64,000 nt of DNA from NCBI GenBank assembly GCA_047601745.1, contig JASGIS010000001.1, positions 1,116,001-1,180,000 of the forward strand, given 5' to 3'. The position numbers were made by a program, and so were the translations under genes. Below the pieces are notes generated by a model that did no database searches, had not been told where the DNA came from, and saw nothing but the letters and a program-made list of their open reading frames with translations. This DNA comes from JAKPAM01 sp047601745 (GTDB lineage Bacteria; Pseudomonadota; Gammaproteobacteria; Burkholderiales; Burkholderiaceae_E). Of this stretch, positions 48,436-56,443 are shown in pieces. Position 1 is the stretch's first letter. Each line of letters starts with the position of its first letter.

Positions 48436-48542
48436 TATGATAACGTGCTTGCGACGATGGCGGTCAGACTGCCGCGGTCTGGCGGCTGAGTCGCGACGAT
48501 GATCGAGGCGTCGATCCAGATCGCCACGAAACCGGCGAGCCG

Positions 48543-48589
48543 GCGCGGCAGGAAGACGCCCGCGCCCGGATCAGCCTTCGGCGGCGATG
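48543..48589. repeat. 47-bp direct repeat, right copy
   Basis: Counterpart of 47653-47699. It contains the final codons (RIAAEG and stop) of the acyl-CoA ligase gene plus 28 bp downstream, so this is the ancestral copy. Confidence 0.85.
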
Positions 48590-50244
48590 CGCTCCCTGGC
48601 CATCTCACGCAGGCGGCCGCGCTGGATCTTGGTGCCGTTCGGGCCGGCCGCGGTCGGAAACGCGTCGACCAGCCAGACGCGGGCCGGCGTACGGTAAGGG
48701 GCCATCAGGCCGGCCGCCGCCGCGATCAAGGCCTCGGGATCGGGCGCCGGGCCGTCGGCCGGGATCACGAAGGCCACGGCGCGCTGGCGCCCGGCGATCT
48801 CGATCGCCACGACCTGCACGTCGGCGACGCCGGCCAGCGTCTTGATCGGGTCCTCGATCTCTGCCGGATCGACGAGAAAACCGGACAGCCTGATCGAATC
48901 GTCGCGCCGGTTCTGATAGACGAACGTGCCATCGTCACGCAGATGGCCGACATCACCGGTCCGGAAGAAGCCGTCCTCGGTGATCGCCTGCGCGGTCGCC
49001 GCCGGGTTGTCGAAATAGCCGGCGAAATTGTTCGGCGAGGCGAACTCGAGTTCGCCGCTGCGGCCGGCAGGCAGCAGTTCGCCGCTCTCGACGTCGCGCA
49101 CGCGCACGCGGGCCGCCGCCGACATCGGCCGGCCGCCGCCGCGGATGCGCTCGGCGACCGGCAGCGCCGTGGGCTGGATCGCGAACAGCGCGTGGACTTC
49201 GCTCGAACCGTACAGGCCGTGGGCGGGGATGCCTCGCGCCCACAACGTCTCGGCCAGTTCGCCTGCGCCCGGTCCGAAGGCCGCGAAGCCGAACAGACGC
49301 GCGTCGGGAAAAGGCCGGTCGCCGTCGGCCTGCGCGGCCAGCCGCCGCAGCATGTCATCGGTCCAGAACGCGTGCGTGATGCGGTGGTCGCGCAGCAGCC
49401 GCGTCGTCTGCGCCGGATCGAAGGCTTCGACCAGCACGGACGGCGCGCCGCCGACCAGCGCAGCGAGCACGGCGGTCAGGCCGAAGGTGCCGCACAAGGG
49501 CATCATCGCCGCCAGCCGCGCTTCGCCGCGATCGAAGCCCAGCCGCTGCGCGACGTCGAGCGCGTGACCGGCCATCGTGCGCTGCAGATGCATGACCAGC
49601 TTGGGACCCTTGGTGGTGCCCGAAGTGGTGTAGAACGTGGCCGGCGCATCGGCCTGGGAGCGGTCCGGCGGAGCGCTTGCGCCGTTTTCACCGCTTTCAC
49701 CGGTATCCGCGCTGTCCGCGGCATCGATGACGAAGACCGGCCGGCCGGCCAAGCGTTGCGGCAGGCGGTACGCTGATGATGCCGGTGCGGCCGAGGACGC
49801 CGATGCGCAGGCTTGCGGCTCCCGGAGGATCGCCACGGATTCGAAATCCGGCAGGCGCGCGCCGTCGAGTTCATCGATCAGCGCCGGAAAATCGATGCCC
49901 CGGAAACCCGGCTCGGTGACCAGCATGCGCGCGCGCGACAGGGCCAGCAGGTGCTGCAGTTCGGGGGTCCGGTAGCGGGTGTTGACGGCGACCACGGCGG
50001 CGCCGAGCCGCAGCAAGCCGAAATAAATGGCCAGCCACTCGACGCGATTGACCATCCACAACGCGACCCGGTCGCCCTCGACGATTCCGTGCGCGGCGAA
50101 CCAGGCCGCCGCGCGTTCGCTGAGCCGGCCGAACTCGCGAAAACTGTAGCGTTCGGGCTGCTCCGGCGGGCCGTCGATCAGCGCGCAGGCATCGGGGCGC
50201 TCACGGATCCGGCGCTCGAGCAGCGCGGGCAGGGTCCGGCTCAT
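48571..50244 (-). CDS. AMP-forming acyl-CoA synthetase/ligase
   Basis: A 557-residue ANL-superfamily enzyme that activates a carboxylic acid through an acyl-adenylate to its CoA thioester. The P-loop motif is FYTTSGTTKGPKLV near residue 230; later motifs are AHGLYGSSEVHALF, FFRTGDVGHL and the C-terminal PNGTKIQRGRLRE with the catalytic Lys. An Ala/Ser-rich insertion (about 155-215) precedes the P-loop. Its ATG overlaps the stop of the LivK-type gene (ATGA at 50241-50244), so import and activation of one substrate are probably linked. The acid is not known. Confidence 0.88.
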   Translation of the reverse strand: MSRTLPALLERRIRERPDACALIDGPPEQPERYSFREFGRLSERAAAWFAAHGIVEGDRVALWMVNRVEWLAIYFGLLRLGAAVVAVNTRYRTPELQHLLALSRARMLVTEPGFRGIDFPALIDELDGARLPDFESVAILREPQACASASSAAPASSAYRLPQRLAGRPVFVIDAADSADTGESGENGASAPPDRSQADAPATFYTTSGTTKGPKLVMHLQRTMAGHALDVAQRLGFDRGEARLAAMMPLCGTFGLTAVLAALVGGAPSVLVEAFDPAQTTRLLRDHRITHAFWTDDMLRRLAAQADGDRPFPDARLFGFAAFGPGAGELAETLWARGIPAHGLYGSSEVHALFAIQPTALPVAERIRGGGRPMSAAARVRVRDVESGELLPAGRSGELEFASPNNFAGYFDNPAATAQAITEDGFFRTGDVGHLRDDGTFVYQNRRDDSIRLSGFLVDPAEIEDPIKTLAGVADVQVVAIEIAGRQRAVAFVIPADGPAPDPEALIAAAAGLMAPYRTPARVWLVDAFPTAAGPNGTKIQRGRLREMARERIAAEG

Positions 50245-51545
50245 TTCTTGACGAGCGGGCAGCGCGATTCCGACAAGGGCTGGAACGCCTCGTTGCCGGG
50301 GATCACCGAGACCAGCTTGTAGTAGTCGAAGCGGCCGGTCGACTCCGAGGGCTTCTTGACCTCGACCAGGTACATGTCGTGCACCATGCGCCCGTCCTCG
50401 CGGATGCGGCCGTTCTTCGCGAAGAAGTCCTTGATCGGGGTGTCCTTCATGATCTTCATGACGGCCGCCGAATCGTCGGTACCGGCCTTGGCCACGGCCT
50501 TCAGGTAGTGCAAGGTCGACGAATAGACGCCGGCCTGGGCGCTGGTCGGCATGCGCTTCATCTGCGCATTGAAGCGCTTGCTGAACGCGCGCGTATCGTC
50601 GTCGAGATCCCACAGGAAGCTCTCGGTCAGCAGCAGGCCCTGGGCTGCCGGCAGTCCGAGGCTGTCGATGTCCGTCAGGAAGGTCAGCAACGCGGCCGGC
50701 TTCTGGCCCTGCTGCACGAGCCCGAACTCGGCCATCTGCTTCATGCTGTTGACGAAGTCGGCGCCCCCGTTGGCCAGGCCGACGACCTTGGCCTTGGAAG
50801 CCTGGGCCTGCAGCACGAAGGACGAGAAGTCCGAAGTATTGAGCGGATGCCGCACCGATCCCAGCACCTTGCCGCCGCCGGCCTTGATGAAGGTGGTGGC
50901 TTCGCGTTCCATGTCCTGTCCGAACGCGTAGTCCGCCGTCAGGAAGAACCAGGTGTCGCCGCCCCGCTTGACGATGCCCGTGGCCGTACCCTTGGCCAGC
51001 GCATAGTTGTCATAAGTGTAGTGCACCGAATAAGGTCCGCAGGCCTCGTTGGTCAAGCGCGTGGTGCCGGGGCCGTTGAAGAAGATGATCTTGTTGCGCT
51101 CCTTGGCGATGTCGTTGGCGGCCAGCGCGGTGGCCGAGGCCGCCACGTCCATGATGGCCTCGACCCCCTGGTTGTCGAACCATTCGCGCGCGGTGGCCGC
51201 GGCGATGTCGGCCTTGTTCTGGTGATCGACGGCCAGCACCTCGATCGGCCGGCCCAGCACCTTGCCGCCGAAATCCTCGACCGCCATGCGCACCGCCGTC
51301 ACGCTGCCCGGTCCCGCGATGTCGGCATACAGGCCCGACATGTCGAGCAGAAGACCGATCTTGAACGGCGCGGTGGACTGGGTCGCATTCGCCTGTGCCC
51401 CGGCCTGGCCGGGCGCCATCCAGGCCAGCGCCACGGCCATCGCCAGCGCAGGCAGGCCTGCAAGCCGGCGCGGCCGCGCGTCCGCTCTCGCGGTGTGTGG
51501 TCTCGTGCGTTTCGCGGAAGCGGTGTATCGGGCAACTGGGTTCAT
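50241..51545 (-). CDS. LivK-type ABC transporter periplasmic binding protein
   Basis: A 434-residue type I binding protein with a basic N-terminus, signal core (LAGLPALAMAVALAWMAPGQ) and a mature part starting FKIGLLLDMSGLYADIAGPG. The fold segment VRMAVEDFGGKVLGRPIEVL is typical of amide/branched-chain amino acid receptors, including those for aromatic acids in Burkholderiales. GGAGATGAC precedes the ATG at 51545. It is co-translated with the acyl-CoA ligase. No permease is adjacent. Confidence 0.87.
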   Translation of the reverse strand: MNPVARYTASAKRTRPHTARADARPRRLAGLPALAMAVALAWMAPGQAGAQANATQSTAPFKIGLLLDMSGLYADIAGPGSVTAVRMAVEDFGGKVLGRPIEVLAVDHQNKADIAAATAREWFDNQGVEAIMDVAASATALAANDIAKERNKIIFFNGPGTTRLTNEACGPYSVHYTYDNYALAKGTATGIVKRGGDTWFFLTADYAFGQDMEREATTFIKAGGGKVLGSVRHPLNTSDFSSFVLQAQASKAKVVGLANGGADFVNSMKQMAEFGLVQQGQKPAALLTFLTDIDSLGLPAAQGLLLTESFLWDLDDDTRAFSKRFNAQMKRMPTSAQAGVYSSTLHYLKAVAKAGTDDSAAVMKIMKDTPIKDFFAKNGRIREDGRMVHDMYLVEVKKPSESTGRFDYYKLVSVIPGNEAFQPLSESRCPLVKK

Positions 51546-51626
51546 GTCATCTCCGTCTGGGGGCAAAAGTCTAGCGTGTTCACGGTCGGACGGGATGCCG
51601 GCGCTCGCATCCGACCATCGCCCGAG

Positions 51627-51656
51627 CGGCGTCGGCGTCGGCGTCGGCGTCGTCGC
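51627..51656. repeat. short GTCGGC repeat tract
   Basis: Three to four tandem GTCGGC hexamers just downstream of the stop of the PagP-like gene, between it and the LivK-type gene. Likely a slippage-prone microsatellite with no obvious function. Confidence 0.6.
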
Positions 51657-51658
51657 GC

Positions 51659-52363
51659 TTAGTAGAAAAACGCGCCCACGGTCAGCATCACGCCGTTGGT
51701 ACCGAAAAAGATCGCCTCGCTGGCGAATCGCCGGCCCGAATAGCCGAGACCCACGAGAATGATCGGCGCGGTACCCGAACTGTTCAGCGGGAGTTTGTTC
51801 CTGTACTCCCCCTTGTAGCCGTGCAGCAAGCCCCCCGTCATCCTGAAATAGGCCCGCGGCACCGATTCGAAGGGCCGCCAGCGTTTGCCGACGAACAGGT
51901 ATTCGGTCGGCTGGCTGAATGAGTTCCGAAAATAAGCGAAGCCCCCCAGCCAGCCATCGTCGCGCCAGTACTCGACGTCGATCAGGTGCTGATGATTCTG
52001 ATGCGCGGAATCATGGTGGAAATGTCGCGTGTACAGGCTGGTCTGCGCGTACCAGAGATTGGATTTGCCCTGTGACGGGTCGCGCAGCTCGGTCGGCACG
52101 TCAGCCTCTTCGCCGGGCGTCGCGTTCGGCGGATCGGCGGCCGGCGCAGCGGCTGGCTCAGGGGCGCCGGAATCATCGGCGGCCAGCGTCCAGCGGGGCG
52201 CTTTGATCTGGGCGACGGCCGGCCGATCGGACCACAATGCACCGATAGCCAGAACGAGCGCCATGAACATGCAGGACAGGTCACGCCCACTTCGGGGGGC
52301 GCCGAGGCGGCGAGGCCACGTCGCCTTCCGCCGAATGCCGGTGATCATGCAATGCGAAGCCAT
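51659..52363 (-). CDS. PagP-like outer-membrane beta-barrel protein of unknown function
   Basis: A 234-residue exported protein. After a hydrophobic signal (SCMFMALVLAIGALWSDRPA, then VAQ) and an Ala/Pro linker it has a barrel-like C-terminal part with QTSLYTRHFHHDSAHQNHQH, then GGLLHGYKGEYRNKLPLN, and ends in alternating strands with a terminal Tyr (VMLTVGAFFY). This pattern matches a Burkholderiales family often annotated as sn-glycerol-3-phosphate transporter and resembles the lipid A palmitoyltransferase fold. Activity is unproven. Starts at 52363, 52348 and 52270 are all possible; none has a good ribosome binding site. Confidence 0.68.
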   Translation of the reverse strand: MASHCMITGIRRKATWPRRLGAPRSGRDLSCMFMALVLAIGALWSDRPAVAQIKAPRWTLAADDSGAPEPAAAPAADPPNATPGEEADVPTELRDPSQGKSNLWYAQTSLYTRHFHHDSAHQNHQHLIDVEYWRDDGWLGGFAYFRNSFSQPTEYLFVGKRWRPFESVPRAYFRMTGGLLHGYKGEYRNKLPLNSSGTAPIILVGLGYSGRRFASEAIFFGTNGVMLTVGAFFY

Positions 52364-52430
52364 TGAAGGTCGAGGCGTGGACGACCGGAAAGTCGAGCTG
52401 TTCCTCGGTGCGCCGAAAGTGAAACGTGCC

Positions 52431-52558
52431 AGTATAGTGCCGCGCGGAAGGCCAAAGCCTCCGCCGCTATCGGGAGCGACTGCCGGGGCGACAACCTCGT
52501 CGAGCTGGTCACGATGATCAGCAGCGTCGTGCTGCTGTCGTCGCCGAAGTGACGCCGC
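52431..52558 (+). pseudogene. decayed guanidine leader plus gdx/sugE remnant
   Basis: From AGTATAGTGCCGC at 52431 the sequence aligns with the gdx leader at 27482, keeping CTCCGCC, TATCGGGA, GCGACTGCCGGG and the hairpin surroundings. Both ACGA loops have become GCGA and the 3' arm of the main hairpin is gone. At 52504-52540 37 bases match gdx 27681-27717 with two mismatches. At 52541-52558 the gdx end (TCGCCG-AGTGA-GCCGCG) follows directly. Thus the copy lacks the gene start and most of the helices through two internal deletions. No protein can be made. Confidence 0.8.
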
Positions 52559-52634
52559 GGCTACAATCAGACAAGCTGATCGGACAACCCCCGAACAACC
52601 CCGTCAGGCCGACCCGACACGCACCGCCGTCACC

Positions 52635-53222
52635 ATGGGACATTCGCAAGCCGACAAGGCCCTTAGCCACCAACGCATCCTGGACGAGGCCGCCGACCAG
52701 ATCCGGCGCGGCGGCCTCGACTCTCTGGGGGTGGCCGCACTGATGAAGCGCGTCGGCCTGACGCACGGCGGCTTCTACGGGCACTTCGCGTCGCGCGCGG
52801 CGCTGCTCGACGAAGCGCTCGAACACGCGTTGCGGGCCGGCGAGGCGAAGGCCGTCGCCATAAGCGGCAACCGGCCGCGCGGCTTCGCGGCGATGATCCG
52901 CAGCTACCTGAGCCGTTCGCACCGCGATTCGCCGCAGACCGGCTGCGCGATCGCCGCGCTGGTCAGCGACGTCGGCCGCGCCGATCCGTCGACGCGCGAC
53001 GTGATGAGCCGGCACATCGACCAGTACATCGCGCGGATGGCCGAATCACTGGGCACGCGCGACGAGGCCGCCGCGATGGCGGCCGTCGGCACCGTGGTGG
53101 GCGCGCTCGCGCTGTCGCGCGTGATGACCGATCCCAAACGCTCGGACGCGATGCTGCGCGCCGCGCGCGAGCACCTGCTGGCGATGCCGGCGGCGAGCGG
53201 CAAGCGGAACGCCGCCGACTGA
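52635..53222 (+). CDS. TetR-family regulator
   Basis: A 195-residue regulator: HTH at about residues 12-57 (SLGVAALMKRVGLTHGGFYG) and a C-terminal domain with a conserved Cys in SPQTGCAIAALVSD, the TetR_C_16/NemR-related pattern. It stands after the decayed gdx remnant with no divergent partner, so its target is unclear. Confidence 0.85.
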   Translation: MGHSQADKALSHQRILDEAADQIRRGGLDSLGVAALMKRVGLTHGGFYGHFASRAALLDEALEHALRAGEAKAVAISGNRPRGFAAMIRSYLSRSHRDSPQTGCAIAALVSDVGRADPSTRDVMSRHIDQYIARMAESLGTRDEAAAMAAVGTVVGALALSRVMTDPKRSDAMLRAAREHLLAMPAASGKRNAAD

Positions 53223-53253
53223 GGGGCGTTCGAACCCGGCGAAAAGTCGGAGA

Positions 53254-53694
53254 TCAGTCCGGCCGTATGAGTGCAAGTGCCTTCCTGCCGCCCGGCACGA
53301 CCTCCGTGGCCAATCTCCGGTCCAGGGTTGCCAGACGTCCGCCCTTTGAATGAGCAAGGGCAAGCAAGTAGCCATCCGTGACTCGGGAATGGCTGGACAA
53401 GAGCTCGAGGACGAAGAAGTCGGCGTCGGCTATGCTCAGATCGTCGGGCCAGAAACTGTGCCCCGGCAATCCGCGAATGGCAGTCAATGACTGGAGCACC
53501 ACACCTGGTGGGCCCGGCGAGTTCGGGTACTTTGGATGTCCGAGGACTCGTATCAGCCCGTTCTCGGTGAGCGGGCAGGTAGCAAATGCCTTTCGACCGA
53601 CTCGCCCAAACCAGTCGTGAGCCTGGTCGTGCTCGATGTGGGCTGGATCTACCAGAGCAATGAGGACATTGACGTCCAGCAAATAGACGGTCAC
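53254..53694 (-). CDS. vapC: VapC-type PIN-domain toxin
   Basis: A 146-residue PIN ribonuclease. The N-terminal active-site region is YLLDVNVLIALVDPAHIEH, with later acidic residues in LTENGLIRVLGHP and VTDGYLLALAHSKG. The TxxxxL-x-A-x-x motif near the end fits TIGR00028-type toxins. Its ATG overlaps the antitoxin stop (ATGA at 53691-53694). It is convergent with the TetR gene. Confidence 0.85.
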   Translation of the reverse strand: MTVYLLDVNVLIALVDPAHIEHDQAHDWFGRVGRKAFATCPLTENGLIRVLGHPKYPNSPGPPGVVLQSLTAIRGLPGHSFWPDDLSIADADFFVLELLSSHSRVTDGYLLALAHSKGGRLATLDRRLATEVVPGGRKALALIRPD

Positions 53695-53924
53695 GTCAGT
53701 TCATCGCGCAACTGGTTGACCAACTCCGGAGTGACCGACATCGCGCCGCGCCGCGCCGCAAGCAGCGGAATGCCGTTCCGCTCGCTGCGCCCTCCCCGCG
53801 TTTCGCGCTCGAGCCCCTGCCTGGCCAGCATGGAGATGATCTCTCCGACGCTCTTTCCGTCTCGCTCAGCGAGGTGCTTGGCTGCGGCGAGGACGTCGTT
53901 GTCGATGGCAAGAGTGGTACGCAT
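53691..53924 (-). CDS. vapB: VapB-type antitoxin
   Basis: A 77-residue antitoxin with an N-terminal DNA-binding segment (MRTTLAIDNDVLAAAKHLAE) and GKSVGEIISMLARQGL, followed by a flexible tail ending VNQLRDELT for toxin neutralisation. The start at 53924 is chosen because AGAGGAAT lies before it and the operator sits upstream. It forms a coupled pair with vapC. Confidence 0.83.
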   Translation of the reverse strand: MRTTLAIDNDVLAAAKHLAERDGKSVGEIISMLARQGLERETRGGRSERNGIPLLAARRGAMSVTPELVNQLRDELT

Positions 53925-53933
53925 GACATTCCT

Positions 53934-53959
53934 CTTGATGTCATGCATCATACATCAAG
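53934..53959. promoter_or_regulatory. palindromic operator of vapBC
   Basis: CTTGATGT and ACATCAAG form perfect 8-bp arms around a 10-bp spacer, itself containing TGATG/CATCA symmetry. The element starts 10 bp before the antitoxin ATG and is AT-rich in a GC-rich setting. Confidence 0.72.
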
Positions 53960-54074
53960 CATCTCGTGGCGTCATGCCGCTCGCCGCGCTGGTACAGGCG
54001 GTAGCGCGGCATGGCTCGGAAGCCTGACAACGCCTCATGACGGCTGCCGGCGCTTACCGGCCGAGGTTGCGCCA

Positions 54075-54860
54075 TCAGCGCCCGGTGAACACCGCCGCGC
54101 GGCGCTCGACGAACGACTTGATGCCCTCGGCCGCGTCGGCCGTGCCCAGCACGCGCTGGCGGATCGCCGGCACCACGTCGATCGCCGCCTGCTCGCCGGC
54201 CTCGATGAACTTATGACCGGCCTCTTTGGTCACCTGGATGCCCAGCGGCGCGTTGCCGGCGATGATCTTCGCCAGCGCCATCGCCCGCTCGACCTGCTGG
54301 CCGGCCGGCACGACCTCCTGCACGAGTCCGATCCGGTACGCCTCCTGCGCGGAGAACTCGTCGCACAGGAACAGGTGGTACATCGCGTTGCCCCAGCCGG
54401 CGCGCGTGATGAAGCGGAAATGCGCGCCGCCCAGCGGCGCGATGCCGCGCTTGCTCTCCATCTGGCAGAAGCGGCAGTCGTCGGCCGCCACGACGATGTC
54501 GCCGGCCAGCATCATCTCGATGCCGATCGTGAAGACGATGCCCTGGACGGCGGTGACGATCGGCTTGCGGCAGCGCTTGCTCATGCCGAACGGATCGACG
54601 TTGCCTTCGGGACGCGGCTTGACCGTCGCGTTCGGCCCGAAGAACTTCGGCATGTCCAGGCCCGCCGTGAAGTGGTCGCCGACCGCGCACACGACGCCGA
54701 CCCACAGGCTGTCGTCGCTGTCCAGCAGCGTCAGCGCCTCGGACATCTGCAGCATCATCTCCGGCTGGAACGAATTCTTCTTGGCGGGGTTGTCGATGAT
54801 GATCTTCAGGATGTGATCGTGGCGCTCGTACCAGACGCGGCCTTCGGGGGTCGATGACAT
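54075..54860 (-). CDS. enoyl-CoA hydratase/isomerase family protein
   Basis: A 261-residue crotonase-fold enzyme. The CoA-binding oxyanion segments are VCAVGDHFTAGLDMPKFF and GIVFTIGIEMMLAGDIVVAA; the first catalytic-Glu position is not the canonical Glu, so hydration is not certain and an isomerase or hydrolase activity is possible. MSSTPEGR is the start, behind AGGAGACC. A GATGAT-aaga-ATCATC palindrome lies 87 bp upstream. The gene stands alone. Confidence 0.82.
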   Translation of the reverse strand: MSSTPEGRVWYERHDHILKIIIDNPAKKNSFQPEMMLQMSEALTLLDSDDSLWVGVVCAVGDHFTAGLDMPKFFGPNATVKPRPEGNVDPFGMSKRCRKPIVTAVQGIVFTIGIEMMLAGDIVVAADDCRFCQMESKRGIAPLGGAHFRFITRAGWGNAMYHLFLCDEFSAQEAYRIGLVQEVVPAGQQVERAMALAKIIAGNAPLGIQVTKEAGHKFIEAGEQAAIDVVPAIRQRVLGTADAAEGIKSFVERRAAVFTGR

Positions 54861-54946
54861 CGGGGTCTCCTGAGTGGATGGATCATGGAAACCGACCGGC
54901 AGGGCCGGACCACGGGATCGGGCCAACCGCCGGCACGGCATTTCTG

Positions 54947-54962
54947 GATGATAAGAATCATC
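54947..54962. promoter_or_regulatory. palindrome upstream of the enoyl-CoA hydratase gene
   Basis: GATGAT-AAGA-ATCATC, perfect 6-bp arms, in an AT-rich patch with a further GATGA downstream. It could be a regulator binding site (it resembles half of a Fur box) or the promoter area; no assignment is made. Confidence 0.45.
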
Positions 54963-55088
54963 TTGAATGATGAACGACATCATGCAGAAGTCAAGCCGGC
55001 CGGGTCCGCCGATGTGCCGGTCGCGCGGCGGCTCGAACCGCTCTGATAGCCGGGGCGGGGCGCGCTGCGGCGCGAGCGCGGCCCGCCG

Positions 55089-56393
55089 CTACGCGGCGAG
55101 CGCTTGCTCGACGCTCGCCGCGATCGCCAGCAGACGCAGATCCGCCCCGGGGCGGCCGAACAGCATCATGCCGACGGGCAGAACGCCGGCCGGGACGGGC
55201 GCGGGCAACGAGACCGACGGCGAATCGAGCAGGTTGCCGACGCGCGGATTGCGCAGCACCAGCCCGTTGGCCCGGTGAAAAGCGGCATCGTCCGCGACCG
55301 AAGCGATGGTCGGTGGCCGGATCGGCGTCGTCGGCAGGATATAGGCCTCGTCTTCGGCGATCGCGGCCGCGAAAGCCGCGACGGCGGCCGCGCGCCGACG
55401 CGCCATCCGAACGTAGTCGACGCCGAGGATGCCCGCCCCGGTCTCGATACGGGCACGCGTCTTGGGATCGACCTCGTCGAGGCTCGTCACGCCGAGATCG
55501 CGCAGCGTCGCGCCCAGCTCGATCGACGGGAAACCGCCGATCCCGTCGATCTGCGCGATCGCGTCGAGGCTCGGATCGAGCGAGCCGTCGACGACGGTCA
55601 GGCCAGCCCGGCGCAGCCGCTCCAGGCCCGCTTCGAAAGCCTGCGCGACCTCGGCCTCGATCCCGTCGAACAGACGGCCCCGCGCCACGATCAGCCGGGA
55701 GGGCGCGCGCGGGGCGAGCGGCGATGGCGGATTGCCGCAGAGGATGGCGTCGGTGGCAACGCAATCGGCGATGCCGAGGGCGATAGGGCCGACCGTATCG
55801 AGCGTGGAGGACAGGGAGAAGGCGCCGGTCGTCGGCACTCGGCCGGACGTGGGCTTGAATCCGGTCGCGCCGCAGAGCGCGGCCGGGATGCGGATCGAGC
55901 CGCCGGTATCGCTGCCGATGGCGATCTCGGCCATGCGGTCCACGACCGATACGACGGCGCCCGAAGAGGAGCCGCCGGGCACGCGGCTGCGGTCATGAGG
56001 ATTGCCGGGAACCGGATCGTGCGGATTGGTGCCGAGCGCCGAGAACGCGAACTCGGTCATCTGCGTCTTGCCGACGATGACCGCGCCGGCCGCCCGCAGG
56101 CGCTGCACGATCGGAGCATCGACCGCGGCGGCAGGCTGCCGGCGCAGCACCGCCGAACCCGCGTGCGTGGTCTCGCCGGCGACGTCGTAGAGGTCCTTGA
56201 TCGACACGATGCGGCCGTCGAGCGGCCCGAGGGAGCGGCCGGCCGCGATCCGGGCGTCGGAAGCCTGCGCCTCGCGCCGGGCCGAGGCCTCGTAGACGAT
56301 CGTGAAGACCTTGCCGCCCTCGAGTTTCGGATCGCGGATGCGGGCCAGCGCGTCGTCGAGGCGCTGCGCGGCGGTGGAGCGGGATTCGGTCAT
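55089..56393 (-). CDS. amidase-signature-family hydrolase
   Basis: A 434-residue amidase. The catalytic Lys lies in GRIVSIKDLYDVAGE (about residue 65), the cis-Ser in RVPGGSSSGAVVSV, and the nucleophile Ser in IGSDTGGSIRIPAAL, so the Ser-cisSer-Lys triad is complete. It hydrolyses an amide to acid and ammonia; the substrate is not predictable. AAGGTGATC is the ribosome binding site. It is the last of four co-directional genes (MFS, DUF2848, LysR, amidase). Confidence 0.9.
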   Translation of the reverse strand: MTESRSTAAQRLDDALARIRDPKLEGGKVFTIVYEASARREAQASDARIAAGRSLGPLDGRIVSIKDLYDVAGETTHAGSAVLRRQPAAAVDAPIVQRLRAAGAVIVGKTQMTEFAFSALGTNPHDPVPGNPHDRSRVPGGSSSGAVVSVVDRMAEIAIGSDTGGSIRIPAALCGATGFKPTSGRVPTTGAFSLSSTLDTVGPIALGIADCVATDAILCGNPPSPLAPRAPSRLIVARGRLFDGIEAEVAQAFEAGLERLRRAGLTVVDGSLDPSLDAIAQIDGIGGFPSIELGATLRDLGVTSLDEVDPKTRARIETGAGILGVDYVRMARRRAAAVAAFAAAIAEDEAYILPTTPIRPPTIASVADDAAFHRANGLVLRNPRVGNLLDSPSVSLPAPVPAGVLPVGMMLFGRPGADLRLLAIAASVEQALAA

Positions 56394-56443
56394 CTGATCA
56401 CCTTCTGTTTGTGGCTGTGGCGGAAGACCGCCGGCGGACGAGT

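Noticed and set aside
51627..51656. CRISPR-like short repeats
   Set aside because: Only GTCGGC hexamer slippage without spacers.
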